The position numbers and the translations under genes were made by a program. From Clostridium aciditolerans (GTDB lineage Bacteria > Bacillota > Clostridia > Clostridiales > Clostridiaceae), in NCBI RefSeq assembly GCF_016316925.1, contig NZ_JAEEGB010000006.1, positions 124,001 to 188,000 of the forward strand: 64,000 bases of DNA. The letters are read 5' to 3'. Below are positions 35,663 through 45,513 of the stretch, in pieces. The stretch's first letter is position 1. Each line of letters starts with the position of its first letter. Under the pieces are notes generated by a model. It searched no databases, was not told where the DNA came from, and saw only the letters and a list, made by a program, of their open reading frames with translations.

Positions 35663-38014
35663 TTACTTTTGTATAGTTCCAAGGGATATATATACCGCTT
35701 TGATTAACTCTGACATTGTTACATTATCTTTTGGTCTAATTTTACCTTCATTATTTGGTTCAATAACTTTAAGTCCTCCTGCTAGTGAAACATAACCTGT
35801 TTTATCAGCGCTTATTGTATTACTATCAGAATATGGTAGATTTAATAAACCTTTAGTTTCAGCAATTCTATCATATCCTAATAACTTTATCAAACTTTTC
35901 GATAGTTCTTCTCTTGTAACAAGTTCATTACCTTTAAACTCATCTTTTTTATCTTCTATAATCCCATACTTTACTCCAAGCTGTATATATCTATAGTCTG
36001 TTGAGTCTTTTGCTCCTACTCCGCTGGTAAAACTAACATCATCTATTCCTCTTAAATAAGGATTAAAACCTTTAGCATTAACAAGTACTTTAACTAGCTG
36101 TAATCTTGTAATTCCACTATCTAATTTAAAATCTTTAGTGTCGATTATACCTTGTGAAGCTAAAATTAAAGCTTCTTTTTCCACAGAACTTCCTTTAATT
36201 TTAGCTTTAAATGCATCAGCATTATCATCTACATTTTCCCCGAAAAGATTTAAAGCTTTACCGGTAAAAGCATCTATAGTATTTAGTGGTCTATTGTGTC
36301 CAACATAGTATACCAACTGTATCTTTGAATTAGATTTGTCCATATTATTTCCATTATTAAAGAGTAGGTACGTAAGTTGTGGTTTATTTGTATTTAAAAA
36401 TACTTTTTTAGCCTCATCATTACTTATTGTATTTGCAGCTGGTGGTAAGTCTAATTTATCTTGCCACATACACCCAAAAGAGTTTATTTCTCCTGTTTTA
36501 CAATCAAGGGTAACATTTATACCGTCATTGTTATAAGATATAGCGTTAGTATTAAAGGTCACACCATTTACCACTCTTCCAAAATCAAATGAAATAAATT
36601 TTTTAGCAGAAGGCCCCATGAACATATAGTTTTGATTAGTAAGGTTTTTTTGCTCAGTATTTATATCTTTAATTTTTTCCGGACAATTTTTAGCTATAAA
36701 CTGAATGGCCTTATCATAAGCTTGTTCCCAAGTTAACTTAGATTGAAAATTTTCCTCTTCCTCATCATTAAAATTAAATCTGTCTGCTCTTACAAGTTCT
36801 TCTGTTAGTGTATTTATGGAAATACGTCCTTCAGGTGGTCCAAAGTTATTACTCTTACCTTTTTTAACAAAATCTGCTGACCAAACCTTAAGTTCCTTTC
36901 CTCCATAAGCATATCCATTCTCTTCATAATTTACAGAGTTGATTTCATATCCATCTCCATATATATCCTTAATTTTATCTTTTATTAATTGCTCCGCTCT
37001 TGTACTGCTAATTGGGCTATCAAGCTTTTTACTTGGTTTAGCATTTTTAAATATATCTTCCTTTTGGTTATCTGATATATTTCTAGTCTTTACACTTTCT
37101 ATAATTTCTCCATTCCAGCTTAATGACTTTCCGCTTACTGCATCAATTATAATTGGTGAAGAAGAATCTACTCCATAAACAAGCTTTGTTTTACTTTCTT
37201 GTCTTCCATTATATTTATCTATGTAGGAATTATAATTTAGGTCCATTTTTGTATTATTATTAAATATATCTTCCGCTTGTTCTTGCTTTATGGATTTATC
37301 ATTATTGGCAACCTTTACATCACTATCCCATGTAATTTCATAAGATATTACTTTTCCAGTTACCCCGTCTACACCTACTCTTATATAATTGCTTTCAAAT
37401 GGTATAGAATTTATAGTCCTATTATACGTAAAACTATAATCAGATGGTCCAAAATAGTTAACTGAAGTATCCTCTTTAACAGGAGTGCTTTCTTTAAACT
37501 CTTGTGGATTTATCTTTTTTAGAAAAGCCTCTCCTATTTCTTTAGCCTGTTCTGGTGTGATCTTTGCGATAATTGGTGTTGACTGTTTATTGTCAAATTC
37601 ATATCTATTTACACGCACTACTTTTCCTGTATTTGCATCTATTGATACATTAATACCGATTTGTTTATCTCCATCTTGGGTATTCCAGTGTATGTCCCAA
37701 ACACTTATTTTTATACCATTAACGTAATTTGCATTAAAATTAACATTATTTTGAAATTTTGTATCATCTATGTTTATTTCAAAGTAATCTCTCAATATAT
37801 TTTTTGCTGTATCTTTTGCTTGATCTTGTGTTATTTTTGCTTTATCTTTTGCAGATATTGCAGCAAGCTTGTCTGCATTAACCTCTTTTGTAGATGTAGA
37901 TATGTTAGTATTATTACTATTGGAATTGTTACATGTTTCTGCAGCAAAGACAGGTTTCGCTGATAATATGATTGCAGTGGTTAAAACAAGTAATAGGGTT
38001 CTCTTACTCTTCAT
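35663..38014 (-). CDS. YcdB/PepSY-repeat surface protein with S-layer homology domains
   Basis: About 783 residues. A signal peptide (MKSKRTLLLVLTTAIILS, cleaved after AKPVFA) is followed by repeated YcdB/PepSY-like units over residues ~40-590 (each with IxxDAxTGKV-type turns: VSIDANTGKVV, VGVDGVTGKVI, IIDAVSGKSL). Two to three SLH repeats at residues ~605-780 (GITRLQLVKVLVNAKG, LVTREELSKSLIKLLG) would bind wall polymer. The ATG at 38014 lies 10 bases after AGGAGG; the frame's earlier opening is upstream of that site. It is divergent from a two-component system. PepSY units are thought to restrain proteases, so a role in surface protein quality control is possible. Confidence 0.85.
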   Translation of the reverse strand: MKSKRTLLLVLTTAIILSAKPVFAAETCNNSNSNNTNISTSTKEVNADKLAAISAKDKAKITQDQAKDTAKNILRDYFEINIDDTKFQNNVNFNANYVNGIKISVWDIHWNTQDGDKQIGINVSIDANTGKVVRVNRYEFDNKQSTPIIAKITPEQAKEIGEAFLKKINPQEFKESTPVKEDTSVNYFGPSDYSFTYNRTINSIPFESNYIRVGVDGVTGKVISYEITWDSDVKVANNDKSIKQEQAEDIFNNNTKMDLNYNSYIDKYNGRQESKTKLVYGVDSSSPIIIDAVSGKSLSWNGEIIESVKTRNISDNQKEDIFKNAKPSKKLDSPISSTRAEQLIKDKIKDIYGDGYEINSVNYEENGYAYGGKELKVWSADFVKKGKSNNFGPPEGRISINTLTEELVRADRFNFNDEEEENFQSKLTWEQAYDKAIQFIAKNCPEKIKDINTEQKNLTNQNYMFMGPSAKKFISFDFGRVVNGVTFNTNAISYNNDGINVTLDCKTGEINSFGCMWQDKLDLPPAANTISNDEAKKVFLNTNKPQLTYLLFNNGNNMDKSNSKIQLVYYVGHNRPLNTIDAFTGKALNLFGENVDDNADAFKAKIKGSSVEKEALILASQGIIDTKDFKLDSGITRLQLVKVLVNAKGFNPYLRGIDDVSFTSGVGAKDSTDYRYIQLGVKYGIIEDKKDEFKGNELVTREELSKSLIKLLGYDRIAETKGLLNLPYSDSNTISADKTGYVSLAGGLKVIEPNNEGKIRPKDNVTMSELIKAVYISLGTIQK

Positions 38015-38282
38015 AATTATAAATCCTCCTATTAATTTAGGCACCTGAAAATAGATGCTTTAATATTATTAATAAATTATACACTAATCCTTGGAAAATA
38101 ATTGGATAATTAAGGCGACTACAGAAAACTTTTTTAGACATATTACTCCATTTTTTTGTTAATATTGAAAGAAATATTACTATCTTTGCTCTAATAAGAA
38201 ATTTATATTTATAAAGAATTTATTAAATACAAAAAAATGATAAAATACCAATATATAATGTGAATTGTAAGGAGGTAGCTAA

Positions 38283-38987
38283 ATGAAAGAAAAACTATTA
38301 ATAGTTGAAGATGATGAGGCAATTGCTAATATAATAAAGGAACATTTACAAAAAGAAGGATATGAAGTTTGGTGGTCCTCTACCGGCAAAGAAGGTTTAG
38401 ATGATTTTAAAAAACAGAACTTCCACTTAGTTATGATAGATATAATGCTTCCGGAAATGGATGGTTATACTTTGTGCAAAAATATAAGATGGATAAGCGA
38501 AGTTCCTATCATAATTATAAGTGCAAGACAAACAGATTTAGACAAAGTAAAAGGCCTTAAGTTAGGTGCAGATGACTATATAACAAAGCCCTTTAGCCTT
38601 TTGGAGATATCTGCTAGAGTTGAAGCTCACCTTAGAAGGTACAGAAAAAACACTGGTATTTCCTTATCAGTTAACAGTATAGAGTTTATTGAAGGCTTAA
38701 CAATATTACCTGAGGAAAATAGAGTACTTTTGAAAAATATAGAAATACCCCTGACCTCAAAGGAATTTGACCTATTGCTTTTAATGTCTCAAAACCCTAA
38801 TAAGGCCTTTTCTAAAAAAGAACTCTATGAACATATTTGGCAAAGCATAGATGTAGATGGAAATAATACAGTAACTGTTCATGTTAAGTCCTTACGTGAG
38901 AAGCTTGGAGACGATGTGAAAAAGCCTACTTTTATTCAAACAGTATGGGGAACTGGTTATAAATTTATTGGTGAGAAAAAGATATGA
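38283..38987 (+). CDS. OmpR/PhoB-family response regulator
   Basis: A 234-residue regulator. The receiver domain has EDDEA (acidic pocket), the phospho-acceptor Asp in MIDIMLPEMDG and Lys in DYITKPFS. The C-terminal winged helix (residues ~130-230) ends with VTVHVKSLREKLGD and VWGTGYKF. AAGGAGG precedes the ATG. It overlaps the next gene by 4 bases (ATGA), so the pair is co-translated. Confidence 0.95.
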   Translation: MKEKLLIVEDDEAIANIIKEHLQKEGYEVWWSSTGKEGLDDFKKQNFHLVMIDIMLPEMDGYTLCKNIRWISEVPIIIISARQTDLDKVKGLKLGADDYITKPFSLLEISARVEAHLRRYRKNTGISLSVNSIEFIEGLTILPEENRVLLKNIEIPLTSKEFDLLLLMSQNPNKAFSKKELYEHIWQSIDVDGNNTVTVHVKSLREKLGDDVKKPTFIQTVWGTGYKFIGEKKI

Positions 38988-40426
38988 AGCTTAAAAAGTG
39001 GCTTATTTTATCTCATCTAGCTGTAATGCTTACCCCTATACTTATATCTATACTTTTATATAATCTTATCTCTAGTTATCACAAAAAAGTTGAGCTTAAT
39101 GACTATATAAATGCCTTATCCAGATTCAAAGTATATGAAGAGAAACTAAATAACCCTAAACTTTATACTGATTTTACTATAAAAAATACTATTTTAAATG
39201 TTGAGGATAAAAATACAATACAAATTTCTATGTATAACAGCAATGGTCAGAAACTTTATTCTTCCGATGATAGCATTATTTATACGAAATCTAAAGAAGA
39301 TTTGTATTCTAATCTATATAAGATAACAACTGGGTATAAAGCTTATACTTTGAAAAAACCTGTATTTAATGAAAATGTCCTAGTAGGGTTTTATGAAATT
39401 ACTATTGCGAGACAAAACTTTATTGAAGGAGTAAATATAAAAACTATTATGGCAGCTGTATGTTTTGTAATTACACTAACAGCAGTATTTATAATTATAA
39501 TTATCCTTCTTAATAAAAAATTTAATAAACCTATAAACCTCTTAATAGATGGGATGAGTAAATTCGCTGAAGGTGATGAAAGTTATATTAAATATGAAAA
39601 CAAGGATGAAATAGGCGAATTGATAACTCACTTTAATATTATGAAAAAGGACTTAGAGGAAAAAAGAAAGACTATAGAACTAGAACAAAAATCTAAAGAA
39701 TATATGATATCTGCAATTTCTCATGATTTAAAGACTCCATTAACATCAATTAGAGCTTACGCTGAATCTATGTATAATGATACTGATTTAAATATATCAA
39801 AGATAAAAAGCAGATCTTCTGTTATATTAAATAAAAGTGATTACATGAAAAAAATGATTGATGATCTTATGATATATACTCTTCTTACATCAGATTATAA
39901 AATGGATTTTGTGGAAGTTGAAGGAAATGAGTTTTTTGAGATGCTTTTTTCAGGTTACAACAAAACCTGTGAGGAAAATAATATAAATCTTCATGTAGAA
40001 ATATGCATACAAGGAATATATAAAGTAGATGTTACACAGATGATGAGGGTTGCGGACAACCTCATAACAAATGCAATACGCTATACCCCGGTAAAAGGAC
40101 ATATATGGATAGCTATCTTCTCGCTAGACAAAAGCTTTCCAGAATGGTTAGAAAGTGAATTTAAAGATGAGCTTAAACTCTGGAAAAATTCAGGCTGCAT
40201 TATAATTGTTAAAAACGAGGGCAGCTCTATCCAAAAAGAGGAATCAGAAAAAATATTTATGCCTTTTTACCAAACAGATGATTCTAGAAACAAGACATCT
40301 GAAAGCGGAGTTGGACTTGGTCTTAGCATTGTAAATCTAGTATTGCAAAAGCATGGCGGAGAGTTAAAAGTATTTTCTGAGAAAAATATTACAACCTTTG
40401 CTTGCTGGATTCCCCAAACACTATAA
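38984..40426 (+). CDS. sensor histidine kinase
   Basis: A 480-residue membrane kinase. Helices near residues 8-27 and 155-177 enclose an extracellular sensor of about 125 residues. HAMP (residues ~180-230), the phospho-accepting His in ISHDLKTPLTSIRAYAES, and the ATPase boxes NLITNAIRYTP and GVGLGLSIV follow. Partner of the overlapping response regulator. The following lipoprotein gene, 20 bases on, may be part of the sensing or output. Confidence 0.94.
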   Translation: MKLKKWLILSHLAVMLTPILISILLYNLISSYHKKVELNDYINALSRFKVYEEKLNNPKLYTDFTIKNTILNVEDKNTIQISMYNSNGQKLYSSDDSIIYTKSKEDLYSNLYKITTGYKAYTLKKPVFNENVLVGFYEITIARQNFIEGVNIKTIMAAVCFVITLTAVFIIIIILLNKKFNKPINLLIDGMSKFAEGDESYIKYENKDEIGELITHFNIMKKDLEEKRKTIELEQKSKEYMISAISHDLKTPLTSIRAYAESMYNDTDLNISKIKSRSSVILNKSDYMKKMIDDLMIYTLLTSDYKMDFVEVEGNEFFEMLFSGYNKTCEENNINLHVEICIQGIYKVDVTQMMRVADNLITNAIRYTPVKGHIWIAIFSLDKSFPEWLESEFKDELKLWKNSGCIIIVKNEGSSIQKEESEKIFMPFYQTDDSRNKTSESGVGLGLSIVNLVLQKHGGELKVFSEKNITTFACWIPQTL

Positions 40427-40446
40427 AATAGAAAAGGAGAATTTTC

Positions 40447-41556
40447 ATGAAAAGCAAAAAAATATTTTCAATAATTTTAGGAGCTGCTATTGTATCCTCT
40501 TTATTTGTAGGTTGTAATCTTCATAAAGATACAATAATTCCTGAAGAAGTAGTAGCAAAAGTAGTTAAAGCAAGTGAAAAACCTAAATCTTACTATGGAG
40601 AGGCTAAGTTAGATATATATGAAAATGGAAGCCTAAAAGAAAGTGGTCTTTATAAAGAATGGGTTGATAACTCAGGTAACAAAATAAAAAGGCGCTCAGA
40701 AGTTGAATCAAAAGCTGATGGCAAAGTTATAACAACAAATGATGGAGATAAGATTACCATATACATGGAGAAGGACAAAAAAGCTTTAACTTCTAAAGTA
40801 TCTGATGATTTATCAGTCCTTAACAGTAACTATAAAGATCAGTTTATAAAGCAATTAGGTATTATATCTAAAACTCACGAGTTAACCTTCAAAGGAGAAG
40901 AAACCGTAAAGTCAATGAAAACCTATCACATTTTAGCAAAACCAAAGGAAAAAAACAGCTTAATAGGAAATCAAGAATTTTGGATAGAGGAAGAAAATTG
41001 GTTTGTAATAAAGAGTTCCTCCGAATCCAACAATATGAGAATTGATCAAGAATACACAAAGCTAGATTTTTCTCCTAAGCTAGATGCCAACTTATTTGTT
41101 CAAAAGCTTTCTCCTGATGTTAAAATCGAAAACTTAGATAGCTCAACAGCTCAAAATAAAGGTACTTCTTCGAATTTAAAAGACGGGGCAAAAATGGCAG
41201 GAAAACCTATATTGCATTTACCTGAAGACAAGGGATATAAATTAAAAAGTGTTACCACAAACAATTTTGAAAAAATAAATCATAAGGAAGTAGAGCAGAC
41301 TTATGAAAAAAATGAAGCAGTATCCTTTATTTTAACTACTATAATTTCTGATGATAATTCTAAGAAAGATGACTTCAAGCTTCCTAACGAAAAAGAAATT
41401 ACTATAAGGGGCCAAAAGGGTACCTTCATGGATGACAGTATAAAGGTAGTTTGTTGGAGTGAAAATGGATTAAACTACAGCATCCTTATTCAAGATCCTA
41501 AGCTTACTTTAGAGGAAACTAAAAAAATAGCTGAAAGTTTAGTCTTCACAAATTAA
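40447..41556 (+). CDS. lipoprotein with LolA/RseB-like domain
   Basis: A 369-residue lipoprotein (signal peptide ending LFVGC). Residues ~35-220 resemble the LolA/RseB-like fold often seen in clostridial lipoproteins linked to two-component systems or sigma factors (YYGEAKLDIYENGSL, YHILAKPKEKNSLIGNQEFW). A second, smaller domain resembling DUF4367 occupies residues ~250-369. It is co-transcribed with the two-component system. It may sense envelope lipids or wall stress; this is inference. Confidence 0.75.
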   Translation: MKSKKIFSIILGAAIVSSLFVGCNLHKDTIIPEEVVAKVVKASEKPKSYYGEAKLDIYENGSLKESGLYKEWVDNSGNKIKRRSEVESKADGKVITTNDGDKITIYMEKDKKALTSKVSDDLSVLNSNYKDQFIKQLGIISKTHELTFKGEETVKSMKTYHILAKPKEKNSLIGNQEFWIEEENWFVIKSSSESNNMRIDQEYTKLDFSPKLDANLFVQKLSPDVKIENLDSSTAQNKGTSSNLKDGAKMAGKPILHLPEDKGYKLKSVTTNNFEKINHKEVEQTYEKNEAVSFILTTIISDDNSKKDDFKLPNEKEITIRGQKGTFMDDSIKVVCWSENGLNYSILIQDPKLTLEETKKIAESLVFTN

Positions 41557-41578
41557 TCATATATAGGGTTACTTGGCC

Positions 41579-41806
41579 GAAAGTTAACTTATACGCCGTG
41601 ATATGTTTCCAAGCTTCAGCACGTTAAAAGCTTTTAGCCAGTCTAAAGCTTGTGTTTCAAGACAACCTAAGAACTTTCGAGAACTCGCTATGCCCAAACA
41701 ACTCTAAAGTTCTAAGGTTCTCTTAAAACCCTTCACTAAGACTAGCACAAAGTTTTTAAATCTACTTCAGCTTTGGAATCATATCCCTCTGCATAAGTTA
41801 ACTTTC
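41579..41806. repeat. element bounded by 14-bp inverted repeats
   Basis: GAAAGTTAACTTAT at 41579-41592 and its exact reverse complement at 41793-41806 enclose 200 bases rich in AAGCTT and in smaller inverted repeats, such as AGAACTTT/AAAGTTCT near 41690-41720. No transposase or good coding frame lies inside. The right end overlaps the sequence just past the regulator gene's stop. It may be a small non-autonomous repeat element. Confidence 0.35.
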
Positions 41807-41829
41807 TAGTTAGTTTCCCTATAAAATTT

Positions 41830-43170
41830 CTATTCAATTTTAAACCTAAATATTTCCTCAAATAATATTTGTATTCCAATTCTAATTTCATCTTTTGTAA
41901 GTTTTGATATACATATTCTGAAACTATTTTCATTTGAATTATTTTTAATAAAGAACTTTTCTCCTGATGCAATATAAACCTTTCTTTCCTCTAATCTTTT
42001 AATAAGTATAGTCATATTAACTTTCTTAGGTAGCTTTATCCAAATAAAAAAGCCTGTAGGAGGAACAAAAAATTCTATTCCATTTTTATTTAACCCCTTT
42101 AAACATTGCCTTAGAGAATCCATCTTCTTTCTATATTCTAATTGAGCCTTTTTAATATGATTCTTATACATTCCACTATTAATAAAAATTTCTAATGCAC
42201 CTTGAGCTAGTACTGATGTATTTAAATCATAGAGTTTCTTATGTTTTAAAAATTCCTTTTTCAACTTTTCATGAATCACTACTGCACCTATTCTTATCCC
42301 TGGCATGAATGCCTTGGAAAAACTCTTCACATAAATTACTCTTTCCGAGGTATCATAATAATAGGTTGGTAGGACCTTTTTGTTTGTATCAATATCAGCT
42401 AAGTAATCATCTTCAACAATATAAACATCGTATTTTTCAGCTAACTCAACAATTCTCTTTTTTTCTTTCTCAGAGTAATCTGTTCCCAGTGGATTATGCA
42501 TTCTTGGAATTGTATAAAAAAACTTTATATTTCCATGCTTAAAAATTCTATCTAATTCCTTTAAATCTATTCCGTTATAGTCTCTTTTTATACCAACTAG
42601 TCTATCTCCGTTTATCTCTACTAATTCGTGCATTAGACTATAAGTGGGCTGCTCAACTAGTATATTTTTCTTTCCATTCGGAAAAGGCATCTTTGATAGT
42701 ATGCTTAGCGCTTGCTGCGCACCAGCTGTAATAAAAACATTTTCCTCTGAAGTAAATATCTGATATTCACTGAAATGGTTTACTAATACTTTTCTTAGAG
42801 ATTTTAATCCTTGAGCATGGCTGTATGAAAATAAGTTGTTTTTATATAGCTCTACCGCTCGATTTATACAGTGATTAAATTCCTTATAGGGCAATAATTT
42901 AGACTCAGGTAATACTTCTGAAAAATCAATAGCTTCAATTTCATCCTTGTTTAATTCATTCTTTTCTACCAAATAATATCCACTCTTTGGAATAGCATAT
43001 ATCTTATGATTTAATTCAAGCTCTTTATAAGCTCTTATTACAGTAGACTTATTACACTTATATTTAATGGCTAGAGTTCTTATAGTAGGCAATCTCTGTC
43101 CTTGTTTTAATTGATTGGACGCAACAAGTTTTTCAATATATTTTATTATTAATTCATATTTCTTTTCCAT
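41830..43170 (-). CDS. MocR/GabR-type regulator (GntR helix-turn-helix fused to aminotransferase)
   Basis: A 446-residue fusion protein. A GntR winged helix (RLPTIRTLAIKYKCNKSTVI) is followed by a fold-type I aminotransferase domain with the PLP lysine in YVKSFSKAFMPGIRIG. MocR regulators bind pyridoxal phosphate and an amino compound to switch neighbouring genes. AGGAG precedes the ATG. It is divergent from the aminotransferase and transporter genes, with repeated TTGTAC boxes over both promoters. The effector could be a small amino acid such as GABA, or a B6 vitamer. Confidence 0.92.
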   Translation of the reverse strand: MEKKYELIIKYIEKLVASNQLKQGQRLPTIRTLAIKYKCNKSTVIRAYKELELNHKIYAIPKSGYYLVEKNELNKDEIEAIDFSEVLPESKLLPYKEFNHCINRAVELYKNNLFSYSHAQGLKSLRKVLVNHFSEYQIFTSEENVFITAGAQQALSILSKMPFPNGKKNILVEQPTYSLMHELVEINGDRLVGIKRDYNGIDLKELDRIFKHGNIKFFYTIPRMHNPLGTDYSEKEKKRIVELAEKYDVYIVEDDYLADIDTNKKVLPTYYYDTSERVIYVKSFSKAFMPGIRIGAVVIHEKLKKEFLKHKKLYDLNTSVLAQGALEIFINSGMYKNHIKKAQLEYRKKMDSLRQCLKGLNKNGIEFFVPPTGFFIWIKLPKKVNMTILIKRLEERKVYIASGEKFFIKNNSNENSFRICISKLTKDEIRIGIQILFEEIFRFKIE

Positions 43171-43203
43171 GATTTTCTCCTATAGCTTATCCAGCTTATT
43201 TCA

Positions 43204-43277
43204 AGCATAAATCTAGTTTTGTACCAGTACAAAACCGTTTATTTAACGTTGTACCGTATAATTTCATTATATATAAT
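43204..43277. promoter_or_regulatory. divergent promoters overlapped by TTGTACC operator repeats
   Basis: Regulator promoter (minus): TTGTAC (43232-43227), 17 bases, TATGCT (43209-43204). Aminotransferase promoter (plus): TTGTAC (43249-43254), 17 bases, TATAAT (43272-43277). Both -35 boxes are part of TTGTACC repeats at 43219 and 43249, 30 bases apart, the first within a perfect TTTTGTAC/GTACAAAA dyad (43217-43234). This is the usual layout for a MocR-type regulator that represses itself and activates the facing gene. Confidence 0.7.
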
Positions 43278-43326
43278 TTAGTTATAACAGGAAAGTAAAA
43301 ATTATTATGATAAAGGAGATTGTAAC

Positions 43327-44520
43327 ATGGTAAAGTCAAAATTAGATCATATATTACATTGTCATCCAATTATAAGGACAGATATAGTAAAAGGTGAAAA
43401 TACAAATTTATATAGTAAAGATGGTAAAAAAATTATAGATTTTGAGGCTGGAATTTGGTGTACTGCCTTAGGTCATAGCAATCAAAGGATAAAGGCCGTT
43501 ATAATGGAGCAGCTAGACAAGATTATTCATGTTCATTATAAGTTAACTAATGATATTGCAGAAACCTCAGCTGTAAATTTGCTTGAGCAATTTCACTTTA
43601 AAGACGGAAAAGCTGTATTCTTGAGTTCTGGTAGTGAAGCCGTAGAATTAGGCATTACAATTTCAAAATTAATTTCAAAAGGCAGTAAGATATTAACCTT
43701 CTCTAATTCCTATCTATCTGCGTACTCTAATACTGCTATTCCTCGTGATAGCAATTTGTGGGTTGAGTTAGATTTTTTACAATGCAATAATTGTCCAAAT
43801 GAGGAGTGTACAAGTAAATGCAGTGTGCTAGGAAACCTTGTATTCAGCGACATATCGACTTTCGTTTTAGAACCAGGAAGCTCATCTGGCAGAGTTCTTT
43901 TTCCACCCTATAAATTAGTAAAGTTTTTAGCAAAGACTGTAAAAGATTACGGTGGTTTAATTGTTGTTGATGAGGTTACTACTGGCTTTGGAAGAACAGG
44001 AAAGTGGTTTGGATATAATCATTATGACCTTGAACCAGACATCATTGCACTTGGTAAATCTCTTGGCAATGGCTACCCAATAAGTGCAGTATTAATGAGC
44101 AAAGAAACAGCCAATGAAGTTGAAATGAAAAATTTTCATTATGCTCAATCTCATCAAAATGATCCACTAGGCTGTGTAATTGCAAATGAAGTGATAAACA
44201 TTATTAAAGAAGATAATATGATTGCGTATTCAGCAAATATTGGAGAATTTTTTATCAACCAGTTGAAAGATATTCAAAATTCCAGTTCAATTATAAAAGA
44301 AGTTAGAGGAAGAGGACTTATGCTTGCAATGGAGCTAAATATTAAAAATATCACAGAAATTGTATGTGAAAAGATGTTAGAAAGAGGTTATTTTATTGGA
44401 ACAACAGCAGCTTATAATGTTCTAAGATTTTATCCAGCACTGACTATTTCTAAAAATGATATTTTAAGCATGTGTGAAGCTCTAAAAGATGTGTTAAAAC
44501 AACTGGAGTATAACAAATAA
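43327..44520 (+). CDS. class III aminotransferase with an inserted Cys4 motif
   Basis: A 397-residue PLP enzyme of the acetylornithine/GABA aminotransferase class. It has SSGSEAVELG (cofactor phosphate site), VVDEVTTGFGRTG (Asp to the pyridine ring) and the Schiff-base lysine in IIALGKSLGNG (near residue 244). Unusual for the class, residues 153-165 read CNNCPNEECTSKC, a C-x2-C-x4-C-x3-C cluster that could hold zinc or iron-sulfur. GGAG lies before the ATG. It faces the MocR regulator and is followed by a transporter gene. Substrate unknown. Confidence 0.88.
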   Translation: MVKSKLDHILHCHPIIRTDIVKGENTNLYSKDGKKIIDFEAGIWCTALGHSNQRIKAVIMEQLDKIIHVHYKLTNDIAETSAVNLLEQFHFKDGKAVFLSSGSEAVELGITISKLISKGSKILTFSNSYLSAYSNTAIPRDSNLWVELDFLQCNNCPNEECTSKCSVLGNLVFSDISTFVLEPGSSSGRVLFPPYKLVKFLAKTVKDYGGLIVVDEVTTGFGRTGKWFGYNHYDLEPDIIALGKSLGNGYPISAVLMSKETANEVEMKNFHYAQSHQNDPLGCVIANEVINIIKEDNMIAYSANIGEFFINQLKDIQNSSSIIKEVRGRGLMLAMELNIKNITEIVCEKMLERGYFIGTTAAYNVLRFYPALTISKNDILSMCEALKDVLKQLEYNK

Positions 44521-44558
44521 TCAACTTAATTGTATTAATCGTAGTGAGGAATTTAAAT

Positions 44559-45419
44559 ATGAATAGAAAAAAAGCAGTAGTATTTCTTGTAATTACAGCA
44601 CTTTTATGGAGCATTGGTGGGCTATTTATTAAGTTAGTAGACTGGAATCCTATAGCCATTGCTGGAGCGCGCAGCGGTATTGGAGCAGTAATTATGCTGC
44701 TTTATTTAAAAAAAACATTAAGAAGTATAAAACTAGGAAAGATTAAATTGTTAGGTGCATGTAGTTATGCATCATTGCTAATATTATTTGTTACAGCTAA
44801 TAAGCTTACAACTTCTGCTAACGCCATACTATTGCAATTTACAGCTCCAATATGGGTAGCATTATTTTCTAGATGGTTTCTAAAAGAAAAGCCTGCAAAA
44901 TCTGATTGGATTACAATTATTATTGTTCTGTTTGGAATGACTTTATTTTTTATTGGTGATATAAAAAGTGGTAATATTGCTGGCAACTTTGTAGCTCTTT
45001 TAAGTGGGATAGCTATGGCAGGAGTTATTATTTTTTTAAAACTTCAAGATGAAGGCTCTCCAGTAGAAATGACGTTAATTGGTAACATTTTTACGTTTAT
45101 TATTGCTTTACCCTTTTTCTTCTTATCTGTTCCAAGTTTGAAGAGTATTTCAGGACTTCTTATATTAGGTATATTTCAGTTAGGGATTCCTTATATTCTA
45201 TATGCAACAGCTATTAAACATGTGTCAGCTATTGAAGCAATTCTAATACCAGTTATTGAACCTTTACTCAATCCTGTTTGGGTATTTTTATTCACAAAAG
45301 AATCACCAGGAATCTATACTTTTATAGGAGGTATGATTGTTATTATTGCCATAATAGCAAGAGGAGTATATCAGCAAAGGAAAAATAATTTATGTAAACC
45401 AAACTCAAATATCACCTAA
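44559..45419 (+). CDS. EamA/DMT-family transporter
   Basis: About 286 residues with ten predicted membrane helices in two EamA repeats. It has the typical N-terminal ALLWSIGGLFIKL and a C-terminal repeat starting around EGSPVEMTLIGN. Such transporters often export amino acids or metabolites. The ATG at 44559 follows GTGAGG; the frame's GTG at 44544 lies in the ribosome binding site. It is 38 bases after the aminotransferase, so the two probably share a pathway and the MocR control. Confidence 0.88.
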   Translation: MNRKKAVVFLVITALLWSIGGLFIKLVDWNPIAIAGARSGIGAVIMLLYLKKTLRSIKLGKIKLLGACSYASLLILFVTANKLTTSANAILLQFTAPIWVALFSRWFLKEKPAKSDWITIIIVLFGMTLFFIGDIKSGNIAGNFVALLSGIAMAGVIIFLKLQDEGSPVEMTLIGNIFTFIIALPFFFLSVPSLKSISGLLILGIFQLGIPYILYATAIKHVSAIEAILIPVIEPLLNPVWVFLFTKESPGIYTFIGGMIVIIAIIARGVYQQRKNNLCKPNSNIT

Positions 45420-45482
45420 GATATTTTGTAAATTAATTCTTTGCAGTATTATATATTAATATGTTCTACACAATTTAGCACT

Positions 45483-45509
45483 AAACTTGTAATTAATTAC
45501 TACAAGTTT
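45483..45509 (+). terminator. terminator of the EamA gene
   Basis: 9-bp arms (45483-45491 and 45501-45509) followed by TTTATCTTTT. Confidence 0.65.
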
Positions 45510-45513
45510 ATCT

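Noticed and set aside
41742-41972. 76-codon minus-strand frame overlapping the end of the MocR-type gene
   Set aside because: It lies mostly inside the well-supported regulator gene in another frame and lacks a start signal.
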